Below, in pieces: positions 54,544 through 64,000 of a stretch of 64,000 nt of DNA (position 1 is the stretch's first letter; the number at the start of each line of letters is the position of its first letter). Source of the stretch: Armigeres subalbatus (taxonomy: Eukaryota > Arthropoda > Insecta > Diptera > Culicidae); contig NC_085141.1 of NCBI RefSeq assembly GCF_024139115.2, forward strand, positions 167,854,908 to 167,918,907, in the 5' to 3' direction. The notes under the pieces were generated by a model. That model made no database searches. It saw only the letters and a program-made list of their open reading frames with translations, and had not been told where the DNA came from. The position numbers were made by a program, and so were the translations under genes.

Positions 54544-56757
54544 CGGGGGGCATCAGGAACTATGTCCAAGGGCTTGACGATCCCTCCCCAGGCCATCTGC
54601 GAGTTGTGGCGCCTGCCTAGGATATGGTGGGGTTTGACAGTGGGCCCTGTTAAACCTCTATAAAAAGCTGCATGAATCCGCAAGTAGGCTCCGCGAAAGC
54701 GACCGTGTGGCGCTCAAAGCGCACAAGCCCAAGTCCTGGTGTTAGGTGGGACGCTAAACAGCCCTGACACGACGGCCCTCCGACGAGACAGGAGGTTTGC
54801 GCAGGCCCAATAAGCCGCCTTTAAAAACAACCATTACGAACGACATAGAAGATAATACGAATCGATACATTCGTCAACGACCTAGGCGACGAATTAAGGA
54901 TCACGATTGGAAGCTTGGAACATGGAACTACGATGAATTACATCCCCGCAACTTCGATGTCGTAGCGCTGCAGGAAATCTGCTGGACAGGACAGAAAGTG
55001 TGGAAAAGCGGGCATCGAGCGGCTACCTTCTACCAAAGCTGTGGCACCACCAACGAGCTGGGAACCGGCTTCATAGTGCTGGGTAAGATGCGCCAACGCG
55101 TGATTGGGTGGCATCCAATCAACGCAAGGATGTGGAAGCTGAGGATAAAAGACCGTTTCTTCAACTATAGCATCATCAACGTGCACTGCCCACACGAAGG
55201 GAGATCCGACGACGGGAAAGAAGCGTTTTATGTGCAGCTGGAGTAGACATACGATAGATGCCCACTGCGGGACGTCAAAATCGTCATCGGTGACATGAAC
55301 GCTCAGGTAGGAAGGGAGGAAATGTATAGACCGGTCATCGGACCGGATAGTCTGCATACCGTATCGAACGACAACGGCCAACGATGCATAAACTTTGCAG
55401 CCTCCCGCGGAATGGTAGTCCGAAGCACTTTCTTCCCCCGCAATCACCTAATCAAGTAACGGAAAACCAAATCGACCACGTTCTAATCGACGGTAAATTC
55501 TTCTCCAACATCACGAACGTACGCACTTACCGCAGTGCGAATATTGAATGCGACCACTACCTCGTTGCAGTATGTCTGCGCTCAAAACTCTCGACGGTGA
55601 GCAACACGCGTCGGAGTTGTCCGCCGCGGCTAAATATTGAACGGCTACAAGACGGCAGACTAGCCCAAGACTATGCGCAGCAGCTGGAAGTGGCACTCCC
55701 AACAGAAGAGCAGCTAGGCGCAGCATCTCTTGAAGATGGCTGGAGATATATTCGATCCGCCATTGGAAGCACCGCAACCGCTGCACTTGGCACGGTGGCT
55801 CCGGATCAGAGAAACGACTGGTATGACGGCAAATGTGAGCAGTTAGTTGAGGAGAAGAATGCAGTATGGGCGAGATTGCTGCAACAACGCACGAGGGCGA
55901 ACGAGGCACGATACAAACGGGCGCGGAACAGACAAAACTCGATTTTTCGGAGGAAAAAGCGCCAGCAGGAAGATCGAGACCGTGAAGAGACGGAGGAACT
56001 GTACCGCGCTAATAACGCACGAAAGTTCTATGAGAAGTTGAACCGTTCACGTAAGGGCCACGTGCCACAGCCCGATATGTGTAGGGACATAAACGGGTAC
56101 CTTCTTACAAACGAGCGTGAGGGGATCCAAAGGTGGCGGCAGCACTACGAAGAGCACCTGGGATTTATGGGTGAACGCTCTACCACAGACCAGGTGCTCG
56201 CCATACGTCAGGTATTGCAGAAATGCCGCGAATACAACGTGCCCACACATCATCTATTTATCGACTTCAAAGCCCCATATGATACAATCGATCGGGACCA
56301 GCTATGGCAGCTAATGCACGAAAACGGATTTCGGAAAACTGATACGGTTGATCAAGGCGACGATGGATCGGGTGATGTGCGTAGTTCGAGTTTCAGGGGC
56401 ATTCTCGAGTCCCTTAGAAAAGCGTAGAGGGTTACGGCAAGGTCGTACCACACGAGTGGTACGATTTTCACGAAGTCCGTCCAGTTATTTGGTTTCGCCG
56501 ACGACATTGATATCATGGCACGTAACTTTGAGAGGATGGAGGAAGCCTACATCAGACTGAAAAGCGAAGCTAAACGGATTGGACTAGTCATCAACATGTC
56601 GAAGACAAAGTACATGATAGGAAGAGGCTCAAGAGAAGTCAATGTAAGCCATCTACCACGAGTTTCTATAGGTGGTGACGAAATCGAGGTGGTTGAATTA
56701 TTCGTGTACTTGGGCTCACTGGTGACTGCCGATAACGATACCAGCAGAGAAATTCGA
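54544..56757 (+). mobile_element. RTE-clade element, copy B (5' part of a mosaic)
   Basis: Begins with a 5' untranslated stretch (GCGCACAAGCCCAAGTCCTG, GGGACGCTAAACAGCCCTGA) and proceeds through endonuclease, linker and RT. Relative to copy C it lacks about 570 bases between the linker and the RT palm (junction near 56160, in CACCTGGGATTTATGGGTGA) and about 70 bases near 56435. The sequence ends abruptly at 56757 in REIR, where a Jockey gag fragment begins. Confidence 0.8.
54797..56757 (+). pseudogene. RTE copy B endonuclease-RT (deleted and frameshifted)
   Basis: The endonuclease reads LGTWNYDELHPRNFDVVALQ with EICWTG (catalytic QE), YSIINVHCPHEGRSDDGKEA, then after a stop at 55246 VKIVIGDMNAQVGREE (GDxNA) and, in the 55384-56427 frame, QVTENQIDHVLIDGKFFSN and ANIECDHYLV (the DH motif). 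The linker continues through VAPDQRNDWYDGKCEQLVEE. The RT part jumps into STTDQVLAIRQVLQKCREYN and FIDFKAPYDTIDRDQLWQLM, then shifts frame; the last 56515-56760 frame has EVVELFVYLGSLVTADND. Fingers and part of the palm are deleted, so no activity. Confidence 0.85.
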
Positions 56758-57050
56758 AATTCCTCGGTGTCCACAAGTATGAGTACTACACTCATGACCA
56801 CCCCGGCACGAAGCCGCTAAAGGCGTTGCTGCGAGGACTCCACGACATGAAGGAAGAGGAGCTAAAAGCTGAGCTCGAAATTGCGGATTGAAACCGGTGG
56901 CCGTGCACAAGATCGCTCGTCACGACAAGACGTGGAGATATCGCGACCAGCTTTACCTGGTCTACCTGGAGCACGGCTCCACCACGTGGAAGGACCTGAA
57001 GCTGGTCGGTGTTATAAATTACACCGTCGTTGACTGGTAGCGACGAACAG
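56757..57050 (+). pseudogene. Jockey-clade ORF1 (gag) fragment
   Basis: Encodes HKYEYYTHDHPGTKPLKALL and RGLHDMKEEELKAEL, a TGA and frame change, then GLKPVAVHKIARHDKTWRYR, DQLYLVYLEHGSTTWKDLK and INYTVVDW. These match the PRE_C2HC-type region that precedes the zinc knuckles in Jockey-family gag proteins, which package the element RNA. It is sandwiched between two RTE segments. The zinc knuckles and the rest of a Jockey element are absent. Confidence 0.7.
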
Positions 57051-58918
57051 CCGCGGGCGCGGAACAGACAAAACTCGATTTTCCGGAGGAAAAAAGCGCC
57101 AGCAGGAATATCGAGACCGTGAAAAGACGGAGCAACTGTACCGCGCTAATAACACACGAAAGTTCTATGAGATGTTAAACCGTTCACGTAAACGCCACGT
57201 GCCACTGTCTGATATGTGTGTGGACATAAACGAGAAAATTCTTACGAACGAGCGTGAGGTGATCCAAAGGTGGTGGCAGCACTACGAAGGTCACCTGAAT
57301 GGCGATGAGGCAGACGAAGATGGCGGTTTGGTAATAGACCTGGGAGAACGCGCGCAGGACATAATTTTACCGGCTGCGGATCTCCAGGAAATCCAGGAGG
57401 AGATTGGCCGGCAGAAGAACAACAAAGCCCCTGGAGTTGCCCAACTACCAGGAGAGCTATTTATGTAAATACGGTGCTGAGGCACTGGCTAGAGCACTGC
57501 ACTGCGTCATTACCAAGATTTGGGAGGAGGAAGTTTTGCCGCAGGAATGGATGGAAGGTGTCGTGTGTCCCATCTACAAAAATGGCGATAAACTGGAGTG
57601 TAGCAGCTACCGCGCAATCACATTGCTGACCACCGCCTACAAGGTACTCTCCCAAATTTTATGCCGTCGACTAGCACCAATTGCAAGGGAGTTCGTGTGG
57701 CAGTACCAGGCGGGTTTTATGAGCGAACGCTCCACCACGGCCCAGGTGTTCGCCATTCGCCAAGTACTGCAGAAATGCCGCGAATACAACGTGCCCACAC
57801 ATCATCTATTCATCGACTTCAAAGCCGCATATGATACAACTGATCGGGACCAGCTATGGCAACTAATGCACGAGCACGGATTTCCGGATAAACTGACACG
57901 GTTGATCAAAGCGACGATGGATCGGCTGATGTGCGTAGTTCGAGTTTCAGGGGCATTCTCGAGTCCCTTCGAAACCCGCAGAGGGTTACGGCAAGGTGAT
58001 GGTCTTTCGTGTCTGCTATTCAACATCGCTTTGGAAGGGGTAATTCAAAGAGCAGGAATTTACACGGGTGGTACAATTTTCACGAAGTCCGTCCAGCTAT
58101 TTTGCTTCGCCGACGACATAGATATTATGGCACGTAACTTTGAGAGGATGGAGGAAGCCTACATAAGACTGAAGAGGGAAGCTAAGCGGATTGGACTAGT
58201 CATCAACACGACGAAAATGAGGTACATGATAGGAAGAGGTTCAAGAGAAGACAATGTGAGCCACCCACCGCGAGTTTGCATCGGTGGTGACGAAATTGAG
58301 GTGGTAGAAGAATTTGTGTACTTGGGGTCACTGGTGACTGCCGAAAATGATACCAGCAGAGAAATTCGGAGACGCATAGTGGATGGAAATCGTACGTACT
58401 TTGGACTCCGCAAGACGCTCCAATCGAATAGATTTCGCCGCCGTACCAAACTGACAATCTACAAAACGCTCATTAGACCGGTAGTCCTCTACGGACACGA
58501 GACCTGAACGATACTCGTGGAGGACCAACGCGCACTTGGAGTTTTCAAAAGGAAAGTGCTGCGTACCATCTATGGTGGGGTGCAGATGGCGGACGGTACG
58601 TGGAGGAGGCGAATGAACCACGAGTTGCATGAGCTGCTGGGAGAACCATCCATCGTTCACACCGCGAAAATCGGACGACTGCGGTGGGCCGGGCACGTAG
58701 CCAGAATGTCGGACAGTAGCCCGGTGAAAATGGTTCGTGACAACGATCCGACGGGCACAAGAAGACGAGGTGCGCAGCGGGCAAGGTGGATCGATCAGGT
58801 GGAAGATTACTTGCAGACCCTCCGTAGACTGCGTGGTTGGCGACGTGTAGCCATGGACCGAGCCGAATGGAGAATACCGCACAGGCCACTTCGGCCTTAG
58901 TCTGAATAAATAATAACA
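57051..58918 (+). mobile_element. RTE-clade element, copy C (3' part of the mosaic)
   Basis: Begins in the linker (GCGGAACAGACAAAACTCGA) at sequence also present in copy B (about 55921), covers the whole RT and C-terminal region, and ends TTAGTCTGAATAAATAATAA. It is the best-preserved RTE RT in the window. No target duplication could be matched with the far 5' end at 54544. Confidence 0.85.
57172..58900 (+). pseudogene. RTE copy C reverse transcriptase, near-intact
   Basis: Three open parts. First, 57172-57468 (linker, NNKAPGVAQLPGEL). Then, after a one-base shift, 57404-58507 with NYRAIT-like SSYRAITLLTTAYKVLSQIL, FMSERSTTAQVFAI, FIDFKAAYDTTDRDQLWQLM, GLRQGDGLSCLLFN, the intact catalytic FCFADDIDIMARNF and EEFVYLGSLVTAENDTSREI. 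The frame ends LYGHET with TGA where relatives have W (TGG), then continues in phase as TILVEDQRALGVF to a TAG at 58900 (GRLRWAGHVARMSDSSPVKM). Only one frameshift and one nonsense change separate it from a full RT-to-C-terminus frame, but the endonuclease is missing. Confidence 0.85.
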
Positions 58919-58919
58919 A

Positions 58920-60090
58920 ATCAAAGGCATCGCTTATCATGGTGCGTATTTAACTATTTACAGTGGCAGTTCAGTTAATCAATCTGTTTTCAATTTAAAT
59001 ATTCAGTGTAAAAAATAGCTTTGATACTTTGATACTACGATTTGGGACGAAAGGCACAATACATGTGTCCGAAACGTCGAATGAAAACATAAAATCCCGT
59101 TTTTGAGCCAAAAAGACTGAAAGCCAATATCTCTATCGTCGCCATCTTAGTCGAATCAATTAAGAAATATTTTCAGTACTGTTTAAGGACAATCACGACA
59201 AAGTCCAAAAATGGCTGCCACAATGGTTGTCCTCACCATGCGTTTTCCCCGCACAAATGATAATTTATAGGCGATTACCGCATCTGAAACCCTTTTTTTG
59301 GTGTATGCTACAAATGAGCAAAGGTGAAAAGCTTTTCGCTGTTATCGGCAGATATTCTATGCAACAATATGGACATATTAAACTTGTAGCTCATAACATG
59401 ACCTTACACGTACATGGATTATAAACTGATTATATATCAGAACCTGCTTAAGTGTCGGAAGCTCAAACTTGCACGTCAGTTTCCCAGAGCATCCCACCCA
59501 TGAAATCCTTCGTGGGATCCTTTGGCATACAGAACAATCATCGACAGCAAAAATAGTTTTAGATTTGATGTCTCACTGACATTTTTCTGCAATAGATTTT
59601 AATACGTTAAGTGATAAAAACGATTAGAACGTTATCATCAATCTCAGTATTAAAAATCGGTGAATTTACAACATTAAAGCAAGTTTATCGAATTGATCAC
59701 CAGCTTTGAACGAGTTATTAGTACATAACAATTTTCATTCACATTACGATAGCATTGTCGAACAAATCGTTGTCGGGTATATTTAACGAATATGTAAACG
59801 GTTCGTATATGGAATTTCAATTTCCACGGTGATCGCCAGCAAAGTTTTTTTTTAATATACAGAAACACTCTTTTTCTCCATTCACTGGCATTAAATACTG
59901 CGCTGCGAACAATGATTCATAGCCAACACCAATTTCCACCCCAGTCCGAAATGATCCGAAGTCTTCGGCGTACCTGCTTTACCCTTCTTTCTATACGGTC
60001 CCCTAATTTTTAGCCACATTACATTGTCAATGTCACTGCGTACATCGAAGCAACGAAACGCGGTTCCCCTCCTGAAGTTGAGTTGAACCG
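58920..60090. other. Unassigned sequence upstream of the orphan gene
   Basis: AT-rich with no recognised repeats. The last 200 bases (59890-60090) are more GC-balanced and may contain the promoter of the gene at 60204, but no TATA box or initiator could be assigned. Confidence 0.4.
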
Positions 60091-60203
60091 TTGCTGTGAG
60101 TAGATGTGTTTTCGTTTTGCTCCGCGTCGTTGTCGTCGTCGTCGTCGTCATCGTTTATTTGATTCTCCTATTAGCACGGATAGTGAACAGTAGGAAACAA
60201 AAC

Positions 60204-61397
60204 ATGGCCTCAACAAACCGACGGCGGCGATGGTGCACCCACTGCTTCAGTGTAATTAGCGACGAGCGCAATTCTCCACCGCTGAGCGGCGATCGGGTTC
60301 AGGCAGTCGGCGGAGTTCGCAGTCAATCCGGCTTTAATGATGTAATAAGTGTGTCAACATCACTGAATGATACAATAATGCCTCTCGGATGCAGCGGTAA
60401 GCAACGAAACGATGATGGAACGGATTTTGATGCCAAGTTCCAACTATTGGTGCGTGACATCAGACGGGACTTCGATTCTGTCGACGGTGTAATCAAAGTA
60501 ATGGAGAAAAAAGTGAACAATTTAGAAATGCTTCTACAGTCAATGCGGAATGATGATCACTCACAAGTCATCATCACCGGCTCACCGAATGACTCGATGC
60601 GGCTGGAACAAGTATCTGGGAAATGTGATCAAATACTGAGAAGGTTGGATTATATTGAAAGCAAATTTGCTCCAATGATTGGATCTGGAAATGCGGTTCA
60701 TGTGCCTAGGGATGGCTCATTGCAAGTGGCACAAGTATTAGACAGTGTGCATAAACTGTCCAAGCAAATAGCATTACAAAGTAGTGATATATCATCGATA
60801 AAGACGAGACTTACAAAAATATCATCGCACTCCCACGCGCATTCTGAACCATCAACAATAACAAGAAGGAAACTTGTGAACGCTAAAATACTGGAGCTGA
60901 ATCCGAAGCATAGCATTTCGTCTTCGTCATCGTATAGATCACTCGATACTCCATCGAGAAGCACTATAAATAGCCTCGACATATCACCGGCACCTGAAAA
61001 TCCAGAAACCTCAAATGCAAACCATTCCAAACAACAACAAGATGCCGCAAGCCACCTTCGAGCTCGACTGAAAGATACAAAGATAATGAACATGGTGCGA
61101 GCTTATCTTGCGTTCTTGCACAACCAACCGTCAACCGTGCTGTACGATGGCATGACCAATGTCAGTGTCAAAATGCTTTTAGGTTTGGAAGGTTTTCCAG
61201 TGAATGAACCTGAATTGAGGGACATGTACGTTAAAATTCACGAAGAAAGTGGCATTAGCAAAGAGAGCGTTCTGGCGGATTTGGAGACGTACAGAACATT
61301 CATTGCGACCGAACGAATTCAACGGATGCAGCGAGCACGAGAAACCACCGATAAATTCTATGGCAGAAATGGCTCTAAAACAAAAGATCCATGGTAA
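60204..61397 (+). CDS. Uncharacterised 397-aa protein with central coiled coil
   Basis: The only long intact frame that is not a transposon protein. I chose the ATG at 60204 for its context (AACATGGCC). An in-frame ATG at 60096 would add 36 residues, most of them a Val/Ile/Leu run encoded by a GTC microsatellite; if used it would make a signal-anchor, so topology is open. Residues 6-14 are basic then WCTHC. Residues 74-116, 132-158 and 173-208 show heptad-like hydrophobic spacing (KVMEKKVNNLEMLLQSM, KCDQILRRLDYIESKF, DSVHKLSKQI), predicting a multimerising coiled coil. Residues 209-280 are Ser/Pro/Gln-rich and disordered-looking. Residues 283-385 form a likely helical domain (MNMVRAYLAFLHNQPSTVLY, GLEGFPVNEPELRDMYVKI, YRTFIATERIQRMQR). 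No introns are evident. I do not recognise the family; host orphan, retrocopy or captured viral or transposon gene are all possible. Confidence 0.7.
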   Translation: MASTNRRRRWCTHCFSVISDERNSPPLSGDRVQAVGGVRSQSGFNDVISVSTSLNDTIMPLGCSGKQRNDDGTDFDAKFQLLVRDIRRDFDSVDGVIKVMEKKVNNLEMLLQSMRNDDHSQVIITGSPNDSMRLEQVSGKCDQILRRLDYIESKFAPMIGSGNAVHVPRDGSLQVAQVLDSVHKLSKQIALQSSDISSIKTRLTKISSHSHAHSEPSTITRRKLVNAKILELNPKHSISSSSSYRSLDTPSRSTINSLDISPAPENPETSNANHSKQQQDAASHLRARLKDTKIMNMVRAYLAFLHNQPSTVLYDGMTNVSVKMLLGLEGFPVNEPELRDMYVKIHEESGISKESVLADLETYRTFIATERIQRMQRARETTDKFYGRNGSKTKDPW

Positions 61398-61566
61398 CGA
61401 GACGATAGTACTGTGCAAATTCACACTTTTGTTTGCATTAACATTACTCAGATAAACGTTCCTTCAACCAGTGCCCTTAATTGGCACACTTAGTCATTAG
61501 AATAGTAGCTTTCATTACATCACGTACAACTCACAGATGATCAAAACTAAGTTTAAGATAGATTAA

Positions 61567-61572
61567 AATAAA
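61567..61572 (+). promoter_or_regulatory. Polyadenylation signal AATAAA, candidate
   Basis: Located 170 bases after the stop of the uncharacterised gene, in an AT-rich stretch. Reasonable distance for a short 3' UTR, unproven. Confidence 0.4.
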
Positions 61573-61574
61573 TT

Positions 61575-62430
61575 CACATATTTAATGTTTTTTGGATGCT
61601 TTTGAAAATGTCGTTGAAGTATCAGTTCATGGGAGTTGAGGGTAAGATATGCATTATTAGTATGTTTCAAAATGGAAATTGATTGAACGTTCCTGGAATA
61701 TTTATTTTAGATTTTAAATTTGCTACAAACCACAGATACATATATTTTGTAACTTTAAGTGGAAATAAATGCAACATTCAACTTACTGTTATTTTTAATC
61801 GAAATTAATTCAATCCACAATTATTTATGCAATTCAACCAAATTAAATTGAATACCAGATGTTTATTTGTTTACTGGGGGTAACTGCTGGGGAGAGCGCT
61901 CTGTACAAGATCTGCTTTTAATCTTAGTATCCATCCTTTATACTCGGCCACATGTGAATCGGATTTTTTTACCTGTTTAACATATTGATATTTAAAGCCC
62001 AGTATCCACTTAAAAAGTAGAGAGGGTACGGAATTTTGTTCAATATTACCAAGCGGAAATTTGACAACTGATCTGCACGGAGCAAAATGCCACTTTCACT
62101 TACAGAATAATCGAGCGGATAATTTTTCCGCTTTTTCTTTATTAGTTTGCGTGGAAACATTACAAATGCCAATTTTGTTAAAGGAATTTTGTTATTTACT
62201 TTTCCGATTCAGCCTATAAACGGAATTTAACATGCGATTGAGATGGAAAAAGAATTTTCGTTGGAATGTTGCTGATTTTTGTAGATTCCATGGAGCGGAG
62301 TAAGGCAATTGGAAGCGATGTGATGCTCGACGATAATTTAAGTGCCGTAGCCTGAGGGTGGTTTTGGGAGTGCATTCTCCTCCCCCAATTTGTTAGAAGA
62401 AAATTATCCGGGGAAGACAAAATCTCAACA
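61575..62430. other. Unassigned AT-rich sequence
   Basis: No genes or repeat families recognised. The short frames on the minus strand at 61969-62172 and 62214-62420 have no motif. Confidence 0.4.
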
Positions 62431-62439
62431 CTGTATCAC

Positions 62440-62632
62440 TTTCCACTTCTCTTTTCTCATTTCTTTCATTTCTTTTTCACTTTTCTCTTTCCACTTTTTA
62501 CTTTTCACTTCTCACTCCTCACTTTTCACTCCTCACTTTTCACTCCTCACTGGTCATTCGACCTAATGATCATTCGGCCTAATGTCCCTTCGGCTTAATG
62601 GCCATTTGTCCTAATGACCCAGCATCGGTCGC
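62440..62632. mobile_element. CATTAGGCCGAA-terminus element, second copy (fragment)
   Basis: A pyrimidine-rich tract of TTTCACTTTTCACTCCTCAC units runs into TTCGACCTAATGATC, TTCGGCCTAATGTCC and TTCGGCTTAATGGCC words and ends CCTAATGACCCAGCATCGG, the inverse of the left end at 21153. The tract is the complementary-strand version of a purine core, with a different unit. Confidence 0.65.
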
Positions 62633-62637
62633 ACCTT

Positions 62638-62930
62638 CTTGGAAAAACATGTTTTCGAAACAATTCCAAGAATATTGATGCCAGGGTCTTTTCTAAATGA
62701 ATTTGTGGCTACTTTAGGCCCCATAAGAACCTGTTCCAGGATGGCCGTTCCGATTTCCATCTCATCCTATGGTTTCAACTACATGGAAAACATGTTTTCG
62801 AAACAAGTCCAAGAATTTTTAAACCCATATTGCCAGGGTTTCTTCTAAATGAGTTTGTGGCGACTATAGGGCTCACGGGAACCTATTTGGGAACGATAAT
62901 CGGTTGAAAACTGACGAAGTTATGGTCATA
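62638..62930. repeat. 143-bp tandem duplication
   Basis: GGAAAAACATGTTTTCGAAA recurs 143 bases later as GGAAAACATGTTTTCGAAAC. Both are followed by CAAGAAT, GCCAGGGT.T.TTCTAAATGA and a TTGTGGC.ACT.TAGG block. Two units, the second running on to about 62930. ACATGTTTTCG contains a palindromic core. Confidence 0.75.
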
Positions 62931-62989
62931 GCAAGAACGTGGGTACCCGGGAACCTTGTCGGTACGTTACCTACCTACCTTGTTGGCAA

Positions 62990-64000
62990 CAGCGTCGATA
63001 CACCTATGCCTGGCGTATTGTAAAGCTCCATAATCCAGCCATCATGTTCGTGGCCTTCAACGAAGTCATCGGCCCTTTTCTGGTTCTCTGTTAAATATTG
63101 TTTTCGCTATTCTTTCTTCCGACATTCGCCCTAAGTGACCAGCCCACTGAAGTCTGCCGTATTTTATACGATTCACAATATTTTCTTATTTGTATACTTG
63201 ATACAGCTCATGATTCATGCGTCTGCGCCACACACCATTTTTTAGTTTACCTCCGAGTATTGTACGCAGCACTTTTCGCTCGAAAACCTCGAAAGCTCTC
63301 CGGTCGGCCTCTTTTAATTAACGTCCATGCCTAATGTCCATAAAGGGCCACTGGTAGAATCAGAGTTTTGTAAAGAGCAAATTTCGTTTCCGTCTGCATG
63401 CTGCGGGGCCTAAGCTGGTTACGTAATCCGTAAAAGGCCCTATTCGCAGCAGCAATACGCCTTTTCACTTCACGGGAAACGTCATTGTCACATGTCACAA
63501 GCGTTCGAAGATAAATAAATTCTTCAACAACTTCAAACACATCTCCATCAAGCATCACCTCTGCACCAACACCACTAGGTCTTCCCCTATCTCTACCTGC
63601 CACCATGTACTTTATCTTGGTAGAGTTAATGGTTAAATCCTCGCCGTCTCCCTAATCAGTGGGACAAAAGCCTCCACTACTGCTCTGCGATCGATTCCAA
63701 TAAGGTCGCCCGCAAATCCCAGGAGCATATGCGATCGTGTGATGATAGTGCCGTTCCTCTGTACGCCAGATCTCCTAATGGCGCCTTCGAGGTCACAAGG
63801 TCACAAGGTAAGGTCACAAACGAGGTTGACACTTCGTCTGTAATACGAATACTTGATTTCGAGCCATCCAGAGTTGCACGTTTCAGTCTAATCAGTTTCG
63901 CCGGAAAACCATGTTCGGACATTATCTGCCTCATTTCTCTTCACTGAATCGAACGCTGCTTTGAAATCAATGAACAGATGGTGAGTCTGCAAGTTCTACT
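62990..64000 (-). pseudogene. RTE-clade ORF2 fragment, copy E, running off the window
   Basis: Minus strand from the window edge: QTHHLFIDFKAAFDSVKR, a frameshift, then MRQIMSEHGFPAKLIRLKRA (RT palm). The region around the catalytic motif is degraded. EVMLDGDVFEVVEEFIYLRT and FALYKTLILPVALYGH (63606-63331) follow, and a broken tail to about 62990. Subfamily distinct from A-C and D. The 5' part lies beyond 64000. Confidence 0.75.

Overview
This is a repeat-dominated stretch of a culicine mosquito genome, most likely Aedes. The evidence is a Feilai-type tRNA-derived SINE with an AAG-triplet tail, RTE-, LOA-, R1- and Jockey-clade non-LTR retrotransposons of the kinds common in Aedes, dense MITEs, a Helitron full of minisatellite and very little unique coding sequence. 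There is no prokaryotic gene organisation and no CRISPR array.

Layout. 1-7.2 kb: unassigned sequence with perfect hairpins, MITEs and a hAT scrap. 7.3-16.5 kb: a non-autonomous Helitron (7863-9991) and a degraded LOA/Lian-like LINE (minus strand, 14573-10900), flanked by inverted copies of another repeat. 16.4-21.2 kb: a broken, intron-containing minus-strand gene complex (SAM domain; SAMD3-like middle; C2H2-like and DEFEVNDALGS modules), interrupted by a SINE, an R1 LINE and an unrelated plus-strand two-exon fragment. 21.1-26.1 kb: a 750-bp polypurine tract inside a CATTAGGCCGAA element, a 1.9-kb TA-flanked element carrying an ATTAATC array, and a 1.6-kb long-inverted-repeat element. 30.3-33.5 kb: an RTE copy bounded by an exact 14-bp target duplication inside a possible coding exon, itself hit by a Feilai SINE and a MITE with a 10-bp target duplication. 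37.7-38.7 kb: a three-level nest (RTE in MITE in tRNA-like SINE). 40-43.9 kb: MITEs and inverted repeats. 44.7-47.8 kb: a pogo/Tigger-like transposase pseudogene broken by a SINE, a MITE and an LTR-like GC-rich block. 49.9-51.1 kb: a 1.15-kb CCAAT-rich array. 52.2-54.5 kb: a MITE and a hAT transposase remnant. 54.5-58.9 kb: an RTE / Jockey-gag / RTE mosaic. 60.2-61.4 kb: the only intact non-transposon ORF, a 397-codon protein with predicted coiled coil that I do not recognise. 62.4-64 kb: repeats and a further RTE fragment running off the window.

Almost every coding signal is a mobile-element protein and most are dead: stops, frameshifts, truncations, and one copy with the reverse-transcriptase FADD changed to FADY. 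The genes do not form a pathway; the window is best read as layers of insertions whose order can be worked out from target-site duplications. Family names come from motif recognition by eye. No database search was run, and boundaries without a stated target duplication are approximate to tens of bases.
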